Assembly (NCBI GenBank): GCA_947443745.1
Contig: CANEXL010000003.1
Location: forward strand, 1-61,777
Reading direction: 5' to 3'
DNA length: 61,777 bases
Source: Microbacteriaceae bacterium
Lineage (GTDB): Bacteria; Actinomycetota; Actinomycetes; Actinomycetales; Microbacteriaceae
Under the pieces are notes generated by a model. The model saw only the letters and a list, made by a program, of their open reading frames with translations. It was not told the origin of the DNA and made no database searches. Position 1 is the first letter of the stretch. Every line of letters begins with the position of its first letter. Positions 16,776 through 24,285 of this stretch are shown here, piece by piece. A program made the position numbers and the translations under genes.

Positions 16776-17690
16776 ATGGCCGTTCCAAAGATCCTTCTCT
16801 ACTACGCGTTCACGCCGTTGGCCGACCCCGAGGCCATTCGACTCTGGCAGCGCGACCTCTGTGAATCACTGAACCTGCGCGGGCGCATCCTGATTTCACG
16901 CCACGGTATTAACGGCACCGTGGGCGGCGACCTCCCCAACATGAAGAGGTACCTGCGCAAGACGCGCGAGTTCGCTGGCTTCAAAGAAATGGATGCCAAG
17001 TGGAGCGAGGGCACCTCCATTGACGCCGAGGGCTTCAGCGCCGACTTTCCACGCCTAAGCGTCAAGGTGCGCGACGAGATCGTGAGTTTCGGGGTTCCCG
17101 ATGAGATCACGGTCGATAGCAACGGTGTCGTCGGCGGCGGAACCATGCTGAACGCCGACAGTCTCGATGCGCTGGTGGCCGAGCGCGGTGACGACGTCGT
17201 GTTCTTCGACGGGCGTAACGCCTTCGAGGCCGAGATTGGGCGCTTTCGTGGCGCTGTGATTCCGGATGTTCGCACGACCCACGACTTCATCGCCGAACTC
17301 GAGAGTGGCAAATACGACCACCTCAAAGACAAGCCCATCGTGACCTATTGCACCGGGGGCATTCGCTGCGAGGTTCTCACGCCCCTCATGACGGCGCGCG
17401 GTTTCTCGGAGGTCTACCAGCTCGATGGCGGCATCGTGCGGTACGGCGAGGCCCGCGGCAACGATGGTCTCTGGGATGGATCGCTGTATGTCTTCGATCA
17501 GCGGATGTCGATTGACTTCGCCCCCGGGGCTGCCGTTCTCGGGACCTGTGTCGCCTGCGGGGTATCAACCAAGCACATGATGAACTGCGTCGAGTCCGCG
17601 TGCCGCGAACAACTCGTGGTGTGCGAGAGCTGCTCGGGCACGCAGGTTACGTGCGTCGAGCACGCGGGGTTCGCCGCCATCACGTCTTAG
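16776..17690 (+). CDS. trhO: tRNA uridine(34) hydroxylase, rhodanese-like
   Basis: The 304-residue protein is a full-length member of the TrhO/YceA family, which forms 5-hydroxyuridine at the wobble position of certain tRNAs using molecular oxygen. It has the N-terminal alpha/beta domain ([18 protein letters not shown]), a rhodanese domain with the loop YCTGGIRCE (Cys192) and a Cys-rich C-terminal segment ([31 protein letters not shown]) that may bind zinc. It diverges from znuA and ends at a strong bidirectional terminator. Confidence 0.92.
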   Translation: MAVPKILLYYAFTPLADPEAIRLWQRDLCESLNLRGRILISRHGINGTVGGDLPNMKRYLRKTREFAGFKEMDAKWSEGTSIDAEGFSADFPRLSVKVRDEIVSFGVPDEITVDSNGVVGGGTMLNADSLDALVAERGDDVVFFDGRNAFEAEIGRFRGAVIPDVRTTHDFIAELESGKYDHLKDKPIVTYCTGGIRCEVLTPLMTARGFSEVYQLDGGIVRYGEARGNDGLWDGSLYVFDQRMSIDFAPGAAVLGTCVACGVSTKHMMNCVESACREQLVVCESCSGTQVTCVEHAGFAAITS

Positions 17691-17751
17691 CGTCTGGCGT
17701 CCTAGCGTCCTAGCGGCCTGGCGTTGCAAACCGCCGCGCCACCAGAACGTC

Positions 17752-17786
17752 AGAAAGGCCGCCGTGATCATCACGGCGGCCTTTCT
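17752..17786. terminator. bidirectional terminator between trhO and the small membrane protein gene
   Basis: AGAAAGGCCGCCGTGA and TCACGGCGGCCTTTCT form a perfect 16-bp stem with a 3-nt loop. A/T runs at both ends let it work for both convergent genes. Confidence 0.9.
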
Positions 17787-17804
17787 GTTGCTGCGATCTA
17801 CGAA

Positions 17805-18035
17805 CTAATCGTTGTCGTTGCGCTTGGCTGCATTGCGACGACGAATGCCCAGAATGATGAGCGCTGCGGCACCGAGAACGATGACGATAACGCTCACAAT
17901 CAGGAGCGTGTTGTTTTGCTCGCCGTTGACCCCCGCGTGAACAAGAGTCCCAGCTAATGCTGCATTTTGGCTCGAGAGGAGAGCCGCGAGTGCAAGGAAG
18001 GCTCCAAGGACGACGAAGCGGGTACGTTTTTTCAC
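17805..18035 (-). CDS. small membrane-anchored exported protein
   Basis: I use the GTG at 18035 (VKKRTRFVVLGAFLALAALL) because GGAGG lies 7 nt upstream; the track start is unsupported. The 76-residue product has a signal-peptide-like helix ending near AALAG, a short outer stretch (TLVHAGVNGEQNN), a second helix (TLLIVSVIVIVLGAAALIILG) and a basic tail (IRRRNAAKRNDND). It looks like a cell-surface anchor module without a sortase motif. I do not recognise a family. Confidence 0.7.
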   Translation of the reverse strand: MKKRTRFVVLGAFLALAALLSSQNAALAGTLVHAGVNGEQNNTLLIVSVIVIVLGAAALIILGIRRRNAAKRNDND

Positions 18036-18158
18036 GAAGAACCTCCGGGGGCTAGCGTGTTTCTGCCAAGCGGGAGGCATCTCTGAAACAGTACTAGGCA
18101 GTCGGCCTGCCGCTCAAGTACTTCTTTGAGGCTGGCGTTGATGGCCAGGACGATGAGT

Positions 18159-18947
18159 CTAGGAAGACGTCGCCAACGCGTTCGCGACGAGGAGGCGAAT
18201 CAGCGAATCCACGTCTTGTTCGGCAGCGATGGCATCCACTCGCAGGCCATAGGCGCGAGCATCTTTTGCGGTGCGGGGGCCAATCGCCGCGATCAATGTG
18301 TCCGCGGGGATATCCCCCATTTGCAGCGCAATCTGCTCGCCCGCGCTCCCCGAGGTCACCAGAACGGCGTTGAAACCACCCTCGCGAACCTCGCGAATGA
18401 TCGCGTCATCAACAGGAATACCGACGGTGCGATACGCCACGACGGAGCGAACGTTGTGGCCGATGCGCTTCAAGCCCTCGGTCAGAACGGGAACGGCTAT
18501 CTGTGACCGCAGAGTCAGGATGCGCAAGGGGACCACACCATCAGTGGCGTTAGACCACGTCTCGAGCATGCCGTGAGCGGTATTTTCTTCACTGGGAACG
18601 AGGTCTGCTCGGTACCCGGCGGCGCGCAGTGCCGATGCGGTGGTTTCTCCGACAGCGGCAACACGGGTGCTGGCCGGAATGACGGCGCCGTAGGCCGCCA
18701 TCACATCAACAGTGGTCGCGCTGGTCATCGTGACCCAGTCAAACTTGCCGGCGGCGAGGTCGGCAAATGCCTCTTGGAGTGCCGCGACGTCATCCGTGGT
18801 TTCAAAGTTGACCATCGGGGCGATTATCGGGGTTGCGCCTTTAGACCGCAGCGCAGACGCAACGGAATCTCCCCAGGGGCCGCCCCGGGGTACGAGAACT
18901 TTGCGACCGTACAACGGGCGCGTCTCAATTGGTGAAGTTAAAGACAT
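18159..18947 (-). CDS. hemD: uroporphyrinogen-III synthase
   Basis: The product fits HemD, which cyclises hydroxymethylbilane with inversion of ring D during heme synthesis. Family features are the two Rossmann-like halves (GRKVLVPRGGPWGDSVASALRSKG and LRILTLRSQIAVPVLTEGLKRIGHNVRSVVAYRTV), the TSATTVDVM loop, VAAVGETTASALRAAGY and the late VTSGSAGEQIALQM...IAAIGPRTAKDARAYGL. ATG at 18947 has GGGAG upstream; an ATG 9 bp earlier is also possible. It stands apart from other heme genes in this window except for the HemY-like gene 1.3 kb upstream. Confidence 0.88.
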   Translation of the reverse strand: MSLTSPIETRPLYGRKVLVPRGGPWGDSVASALRSKGATPIIAPMVNFETTDDVAALQEAFADLAAGKFDWVTMTSATTVDVMAAYGAVIPASTRVAAVGETTASALRAAGYRADLVPSEENTAHGMLETWSNATDGVVPLRILTLRSQIAVPVLTEGLKRIGHNVRSVVAYRTVGIPVDDAIIREVREGGFNAVLVTSGSAGEQIALQMGDIPADTLIAAIGPRTAKDARAYGLRVDAIAAEQDVDSLIRLLVANALATSS

Positions 18948-19038
18948 CTCTCCCATTGTGAGACGGTCTGGCTCAGCATCCAAATTGAGAACGCCCCGCT
19001 AGGTCACGAAACGGTGACAACTTTTGAGCAAAATATTG

Positions 19039-19362
19039 CTAGCGGCGGGTGAGGGAACGGTATCCCACGTAAAAAACGAGGGCACCAACGGCGACCACTC
19101 CCGCCGCAATGGCGGCCAAGGCAGCAGGATTCTCCTGCCGCATCACCCGCAATTTTGCCTTGGTGCGAGCCGCTGCCTTGTCGAGACGCTTGGGGATGTT
19201 GACCTTTTCTTCGACCGCATCCAGCGTGGCGGCAAGGTCATTTCGCGTTCGAGCGAGATGCGCCTTCAGCTCGTCGCGCGAAAGCGTGGAGACCGACGAT
19301 GTCGACGAAACTGACGACACCGACGAACCTCGGGAAACGACGATGGGCTTAGCGCTTGTCAT
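19039..19362 (-). CDS. DUF3618 family membrane protein
   Basis: The 107-residue protein has the DUF3618 core SRDELKAHLARTRNDLAATLDAVEEKVNIPKRLDKAAARTKAKLR, a helical amphipathic segment, followed by one membrane helix (ALAAIAAGVVAVGALVFYVGY). The N-terminal 25 residues are Ser/Val-rich and low in complexity. It overlaps the upstream Holin-X gene by 14 bp. This gene pair is widespread in actinobacteria; its function is unknown, with a proposed link to the cell envelope. Confidence 0.85.
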   Translation of the reverse strand: MTSAKPIVVSRGSSVSSVSSTSSVSTLSRDELKAHLARTRNDLAATLDAVEEKVNIPKRLDKAAARTKAKLRVMRQENPAALAAIAAGVVAVGALVFYVGYRSLTRR

Positions 19363-19789
19363 AGCGACCCTCCCCCTTCAGTGCATTGGCGTCGTCCACG
19401 ATGCTGTCGAAGGTTTCGGTGGGCAGCGGAGGCGACCCCTTTTTGAAACGTGAAACCGCAAGGCCAAGGAGAACGATGATGAGAATGAGAATGATGCCGG
19501 CAACGGTGAGGGCCGCGGCCCACGTTGGCATGATTTCGGCGAAGCCGAAGACCGCCGCGGCAATCAGGGTGCCAAAGAAGAAGGTGGTCAGTGAGAGAGC
19601 GACGACGACAAGGGCGGCACCGACACCGATGTTCTTGAGCTTGCGAGCCATCTCGCGTTTGAACTGCTCGAACTCCACTCGAAGCAGCTCAAGGAGAAGC
19701 CCGGGAAGGTCGCGAAGAAGAGAAAAGAGTGAACGATCGTCGGGAGTCTTTGACTCCGTCTTGGTCTTGGCCTGTGGTGCGGTCGCCAT
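19349..19789 (-). CDS. Actinobacterial Holin-X (phage holin superfamily III) membrane protein
   Basis: The 146-residue protein has a charged N-terminal stretch, an amphipathic helix (LLRDLPGLLLELLRVEFEQFKREMARKLKN) and two membrane helices (VGAALVVVALSLTTFFFGTLIAAAVFG and ALTVAGIILILIIVLLGLAVS). This is the layout of the chromosomal Holin-X family, which despite its name is not a phage gene. It sits between a YtxH-like gene, which ends directly before its ATG, and the DUF3618 gene it overlaps. The three genes form one operon. Confidence 0.85.
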   Translation of the reverse strand: MATAPQAKTKTESKTPDDRSLFSLLRDLPGLLLELLRVEFEQFKREMARKLKNIGVGAALVVVALSLTTFFFGTLIAAAVFGFAEIMPTWAAALTVAGIILILIIVLLGLAVSRFKKGSPPLPTETFDSIVDDANALKGEGRYDKR

Positions 19790-20158
19790 CTAGGCCTCCG
19801 GTGTTGACTTTGCGACAGGCTTGCGAGCCGCGGGCTCCGCAGTGGGAGTGCGCGGTGCCTGGGTGGCGGGCTTCGCGGCAGGCTTGGCCGCCGTTTTTGC
19901 CGAGGCAGTGCGAGCGGTGCGCTTCGGCGCTGGCTTGTCTCCGGTGACCTGGTGAATCACGCGCTTGGCGGCGGTGAGCACGTCATCGGCAACGTCACCA
20001 ACAGCTTCTTGCGCTTGGTGCACCGACCACTGAATGGGCTCGGACTCCCAGATGTTCTGCGCTGCAGCCTTAATTTGCTCGTATCGGCGGCGACCAGCAC
20101 GGGTACCAAGAACGTACCCAAGGCCGAGACCGAGAAAGAACAGGAACTTGCCCCTCAT
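19790..20158 (-). CDS. YtxH-like small protein with basic Ala/Lys/Pro tail
   Basis: ATG at 20158 (MRGKFLFFLGLGLGYVLGTRAGRRRYEQIKAAAQNIWES) with GGAG upstream gives 122 residues; the track start 12 codons earlier lacks support. The N-terminus is a membrane helix with the GLGLGYVLGTRAGRRRYEQI pattern of YtxH-like proteins. The rest is an amphipathic helix and a low-complexity tail (KPAPKRTARTASAKTAAKPAAKPATQAP) resembling histone-H1-like tails, which could bind DNA or wall polymers. It is the first gene of a three-gene envelope operon. The function is unknown. Confidence 0.8.
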   Translation of the reverse strand: MRGKFLFFLGLGLGYVLGTRAGRRRYEQIKAAAQNIWESEPIQWSVHQAQEAVGDVADDVLTAAKRVIHQVTGDKPAPKRTARTASAKTAAKPAAKPATQAPRTPTAEPAARKPVAKSTPEA

Positions 20159-20239
20159 CGTTACTCCGTTCTGTTTCTTAGCGAAACGGTTCATTCTCCA
20201 AAAGAATATGTCGCGAATCGCATATGCGACAGCTCTAGC

Positions 20240-21283
20240 CTATCCCTCGAGGCTGAGTGGTCCCAGGGGAAGTCGGTTGGGGTCACTCAGAAGGACACGA
20301 CGAATGGCAACGGATGCTGCGCGTGACGCGGGAACAGCGGACTCGAGCCCGGGCTGTCGAGACGTTATGCCGACCTCCCCGATCCGTTCGTCAGCGGCAT
20401 CCGCGACATGTGAAACATGTGAAACATCCGCGACATCTGCTGCATAAACGGGACGTGTCGAAACGTCGGGGTTCAAGAGCAGCGCCTGCGCGATAACAGC
20501 AATGGGCTCGGCATCCGCATCTGTCTCCGCATCCGCCCCTTTAGCCGCGCGCGCCCCTGCAGTCGCCACGAAGGTTGCATCGTCGCGGAGGGTGAGCTCA
20601 ACCTGCGTCACATTAATGATGTCGGCCGCAAAGAACGCAAGCTTCTCGCGTACGAGAGCCTCGATACGATCGATGCCGCCCTCAACGTCCACCGTTTGCG
20701 CCGCACGAGGATCGGCCAGAATCAACTCGATGACCCCTGTCGTGAGGGAGCCAGCGCGGGTCATGGCCTGGCTGAGTCCGGGAACGATGGCGGCGACCCG
20801 AAGCTCGTCGGCGGTCCGGCCATACAGTTCAGCGAGCACGGGATTGACAAGAGCGTCGAGGGCACGAGCGCCCATCCGACGGCGAATCAACGTGCCCAGG
20901 TTGTCTTCGGTTCCAATGGTCAGCAGCGGGGTGACACGATCGACATACACCCGCCAGGCACCGCGCCAGCCCAGCGCCGCTCGTACGTCAGGGGCGAAGG
21001 GGTTCGCTGGAATGCCGACGATGCTCCCCTGTGCCGATGGCGACTCGCGAATCTGAAAGTCGATATCGAGCTCGGTGAGCAGGCTGGCCACAACCCCGTC
21101 ACGGTGGCGAAAGAGGGTCGGGCGATGAGCGGATGCCGGAGTCGCCAACACGACAACTCGCAAACCGATGCGCGCGCAGTCCAGTGCCGCCATCAGCGAC
21201 GCCACATCACCGCCCACAACGAGCACATCATAAGGTTTTGGCGCGCCAGGTTTGGCGGATGAGTGCTCGGAGGAGTCCGTCAT
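20240..21283 (-). CDS. HemY-like FAD/NAD(P)-binding protein with degenerate nucleotide motif
   Basis: The 347-residue protein resembles the protoporphyrinogen oxidase (HemY) family in its N-terminal strand (YDVLVVGGDVASLMAALDCARIGLRVVVL) and in LIRRRMGARALDALVNPVLAELYGRTADELRVAAIVPGL. The FAD motif GxGxxG reads GGDVAS, so two glycines are lost. It is about 100 residues shorter than HemY, and its last third is low-complexity (TDADAEPIAVIAQ, AADVADVSHVSHVADAADE). It may be a non-catalytic relative or a decaying copy. TAAAAA lies 6 nt from the ATG. Confidence 0.65.
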   Translation of the reverse strand: MTDSSEHSSAKPGAPKPYDVLVVGGDVASLMAALDCARIGLRVVVLATPASAHRPTLFRHRDGVVASLLTELDIDFQIRESPSAQGSIVGIPANPFAPDVRAALGWRGAWRVYVDRVTPLLTIGTEDNLGTLIRRRMGARALDALVNPVLAELYGRTADELRVAAIVPGLSQAMTRAGSLTTGVIELILADPRAAQTVDVEGGIDRIEALVREKLAFFAADIINVTQVELTLRDDATFVATAGARAAKGADAETDADAEPIAVIAQALLLNPDVSTRPVYAADVADVSHVSHVADAADERIGEVGITSRQPGLESAVPASRAASVAIRRVLLSDPNRLPLGPLSLEG

Positions 21284-21289
21284 GGTTGG

Positions 21290-21295
21290 TTTTTA
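21290..21295 (-). promoter_or_regulatory. -10-like box of the HemY-like gene
   Basis: TAAAAA on the minus strand ends 6 nt before the ATG at 21283, the same spacing as at other leaderless genes here. No good -35 is seen. Confidence 0.35.
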
Positions 21296-21325
21296 TGTGT
21301 GCGGAGCCGCTTGGACCGAACGCGG

Positions 21326-22711
21326 TTAGGCGCCCTTGAGCGCCAATGCGAGGAAGGCGTGCAGGTCGGAAATGGGAACGCGCTGCTGCAACATGGTGTC
21401 GCGATCGCGAACGGTGACGGCCTTATCTTCGAGGCTGTCAAAGTCAACCGTGACGCAGAAGGGCGTACCGATCTCGTCTTGGCGACGGTAACGACGGCCA
21501 ATGGCTCCGGCATCGTCGAAGTCGATGTTCCACGATTCGCGAAGCTCGGCGGCAAGTTCGCGTGCCATGGGCGACAGCTGTTCATTGCGCGACAGCGGCA
21601 AAATCGCGGCCTTCACGGGTGCCAAACGAGGATCAAGCTTCAGCACCGTGCGCGTATCGGTGCCACCCTTAGCGTTGGGGATTTCTTCTTCGACGTAAGC
21701 ATCCACCAGGAATGCCATCAACGAACGAGTGAGTCCGGCTGCGGGCTCAATGACGTACGGGAACCAGCGCTCGTTCTTCGTCTGGTCGAAGTACGAGAGA
21801 TCCTTGCCGCTGGCCTCGGAGTGGGTCTTGAGGTCGTAGTCGGTGCGGTTTGCGATGCCCTCGAGCTCGCCGAATTCGCCACCGGTGAAACCGAAGCGGT
21901 ACTCAATGTCGACGGTGCGCTTGGAGTAGTGCGAGAGCTTCTCGGCCGCGTGCTCAAACAGGCGCAGGTTGTCGGGGTTGATGCCGAGGCCCGTGTACCA
22001 CGCCATGCGCTGGTCAATCCAGTACTGGTGCCAGTCCTCGTCGGTGCCTGGCTCGACGAAGAATTCCATCTCCATTTGCTCAAACTCGCGCGTGCGAAAG
22101 ATGAAGTTTCCCGGCGTGATTTCATTGCGGAAACTCTTGCCGATCTGGCCGATGCCAAAGGGAGGCTTCATGCGCGACGCCTGCAAAACGTTCGCGAAGT
22201 TGACGAAGATGCCCTGAGCAGTTTCGGGGCGCAGGTAGTGCATGCCCGAATCGTCGTCGACGGGGCCGAGGTTGGTCTTCAGTAGACCGGAAAAAGCCTT
22301 GGGCTCGGTCCACGCGCCGCGCGTTCCACAGTTGGGGCAAGGGAGACCGGCCATGCCACCCTCCGGGGCGCGACCCTTGCGTTCTTCAAATTCTTCGAGC
22401 AAATGATCTTCGCGAAAACGTTTGTGGCAGCTGGTGCATTCGATCAGGGGATCGCTGAAAACCTCAACGTGACCGGATGCCTCCCACACCTTGCGGGGCA
22501 AGATAACAGAGGAGTCGAGACCGACGACATCGTCGCGGCGCTGAACCATGAAGTTCCACCACTGCTTCTTGATGTTCTCCTTGAGGGCAACGCCCAAGGG
22601 TCCATAGTCCCAGGCCGAACGCGATCCGCCATAGATTTCACCGGCTTGAAAGACGAAGCCGCGGTGTTGCGCGAGGGCAATAACAGAATCAAGACGCGAG
22701 GTCGGGGCCAC
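21326..22711 (-). CDS. glyS: glycyl-tRNA synthetase, alpha2 type
   Basis: GTG at 22711 ([44 protein letters not shown]) has AAGGAG upstream and gives 461 residues, the usual length of the homodimeric class II enzyme. Visible features include the zinc-binding-like [13 protein letters not shown]...[10 protein letters not shown] insert, motif 2 [25 protein letters not shown], and motif 3 [18 protein letters not shown], with an anticodon-binding domain at the end ([25 protein letters not shown]). I see no T-box in the 240 bp upstream. Confidence 0.97.
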   Translation of the reverse strand: MAPTSRLDSVIALAQHRGFVFQAGEIYGGSRSAWDYGPLGVALKENIKKQWWNFMVQRRDDVVGLDSSVILPRKVWEASGHVEVFSDPLIECTSCHKRFREDHLLEEFEERKGRAPEGGMAGLPCPNCGTRGAWTEPKAFSGLLKTNLGPVDDDSGMHYLRPETAQGIFVNFANVLQASRMKPPFGIGQIGKSFRNEITPGNFIFRTREFEQMEMEFFVEPGTDEDWHQYWIDQRMAWYTGLGINPDNLRLFEHAAEKLSHYSKRTVDIEYRFGFTGGEFGELEGIANRTDYDLKTHSEASGKDLSYFDQTKNERWFPYVIEPAAGLTRSLMAFLVDAYVEEEIPNAKGGTDTRTVLKLDPRLAPVKAAILPLSRNEQLSPMARELAAELRESWNIDFDDAGAIGRRYRRQDEIGTPFCVTVDFDSLEDKAVTVRDRDTMLQQRVPISDLHAFLALALKGA

Positions 22712-22953
22712 AGGATGCTCCTTGTGTGTGGGGCAGAAAAAACGTACGGATGCGCAAAAACCGTGGTGATTGCGCCAAGTGTCAATCCTACCGGCGGGCC
22801 CCCGGGCGCCCACATTCCCACCCATAGGTTGCAGATAGCAAACACTCAGGAAACTCCCAAAATGGCCTGTTTCACTCAAGTGTTCTACGAGCGGCTTTTG
22901 CTGAGGTACGTAGCCGAAGATTCACTCATTCTGTAGGCCCTCGGAGGCTCCTC

Positions 22954-24285
22954 GTGCTCGACCTCAACATCGCTTTCGGCGCCTTTCCGGTTGCCATCTA
23001 CACCGTGAGTCTCGCAATCATGGGACTCCTCCTGATGCACGCGATCATGCGCGGCCGCACCGACGTTGCGTGGCTGCTGGCGTCTGCTGTTGTCGGCCTT
23101 GGCGCCGCCTGGCTGACCATGTGGATTGTCGTTGACCTGCAGAACACGTTCGGCGGCCCCCTCGATCCCGGCTCGTACGGGTGGATCTATGCCGGATTCG
23201 CTGGCTTGGGTGTCAGCCTGCGGGCGCTTTTCACCTTCCGAGCCTGGAGCAAAATCGTTCCGGCCCTCGGTGCCATTCTCTTTCTCGTCTCGGCCACCCT
23301 CGGTGTCAACGCGGCGTACGGCCTCACCCCGACCCTCGCATCCTTTCTGCATATCTCCACGAGCAAAATCGTGGTGTTGCCGGCACTCAACGGCGCTGCG
23401 AATGCGACATCTGGCGCGACATCCAGCGCGTCATCCCCGCTATATGTCACGTGGAACCCGCCTGCCGACATGCCCGCCCACGGGGTCACCGGCGTCATTG
23501 CCGGCGGGATCCCCAACGAGGTGTCGCACTTCCCCGCTCGCCCCGCGGAGATCTATCTCCCGCCCGCCGCCTTGGTTGCGAACCCTCCCACGCTCCCCGT
23601 CGTGGTTCTCATGATGGGCGAACCGGGTGACCCGAACCCCACCATCATCGCTCAGACCCTCGAGGTTTTCGCTCAGAAGAATAAGGGCCTCGCGCCCATC
23701 GTTGTGGTGGTCGACCAACTGACGATGCCCACGTTTGACCCGCTGTGCCTCGACGGTCCTCGCGGGAACGCCGACACCTACGTGAGCAAAGACGTCGTGC
23801 CGTGGATTGCGGCCAACCTGAATGTGTCGAAGGATCGCCGAGACTGGACCTTCGCCGGATTTTCCAATGGGGGTGGCTGCGCCGCATACTTCGGGGCGAA
23901 ATACCCCGAAACGTGGGGCAATATTCTGGATGTGTCTGGCATCGAATTCGCTGGCTTCACCGAACAGAAGGCCGTTTTGACAGAAGAGTTCGGCGGCGAC
24001 CAGAGGGCGTTCGACGCAATCAAACCCATCAACATTATGGCGACCCAGACCTACCCCGACACTGTCGCCATCTTCACCACGGGTGAACTCGACTCGAAGT
24101 ATGGGCCGGGACAAGAGGCGGTCTCGAAGGCCGCCGCCGCGGCCGGCATGAACGTCACCTTTAAGCGTCTGCCAGGCGTTGCGCACAACAACACGTCTCT
24201 TATGTTGGGGCTCCCCATCGGTTTTGACGTGCTCTTTCCCCGCATGGGGCTCTCCTCACCAACAGCAGCCCCGGTGACCAAATGA
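22954..24285 (+). CDS. membrane-bound esterase, possible aminoacyl-lipid hydrolase
   Basis: The GTG start has GGAGG upstream. The 443-residue protein begins with about four membrane helices (residues 1-120), then an extracytoplasmic esterase domain of the esterase D/antigen 85 type. The nucleophile elbow is GFSNGGG, preceded by PIVVVVDQLT and followed by a late VAHNNTS that supplies His. The gene overlaps the MprF/LysX-like gene by 4 bp (ATGA). In Corynebacterium glutamicum a similar neighbour pair makes and hydrolyses alanyl-phosphatidylglycerol (established knowledge), so the same roles are a reasonable inference here. A trehalose acyl ester substrate is less likely outside mycolate producers. 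Confidence 0.8.
   Translation: MLDLNIAFGAFPVAIYTVSLAIMGLLLMHAIMRGRTDVAWLLASAVVGLGAAWLTMWIVVDLQNTFGGPLDPGSYGWIYAGFAGLGVSLRALFTFRAWSKIVPALGAILFLVSATLGVNAAYGLTPTLASFLHISTSKIVVLPALNGAANATSGATSSASSPLYVTWNPPADMPAHGVTGVIAGGIPNEVSHFPARPAEIYLPPAALVANPPTLPVVVLMMGEPGDPNPTIIAQTLEVFAQKNKGLAPIVVVVDQLTMPTFDPLCLDGPRGNADTYVSKDVVPWIAANLNVSKDRRDWTFAGFSNGGGCAAYFGAKYPETWGNILDVSGIEFAGFTEQKAVLTEEFGGDQRAFDAIKPINIMATQTYPDTVAIFTTGELDSKYGPGQEAVSKAAAAAGMNVTFKRLPGVAHNNTSLMLGLPIGFDVLFPRMGLSSPTAAPVTK

Noticed and set aside
19349-19789. Prophage remnant suggested by the holin name
   Set aside because: Holin-X with DUF3618 and a YtxH-like gene is an ordinary chromosomal operon in actinobacteria; no phage genes surround it.
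22712-22953. T-box or other riboswitch upstream of glyS
   Set aside because: No T-box sequence (TGGNACC) or extended leader structure could be recognised in the 240 bp.
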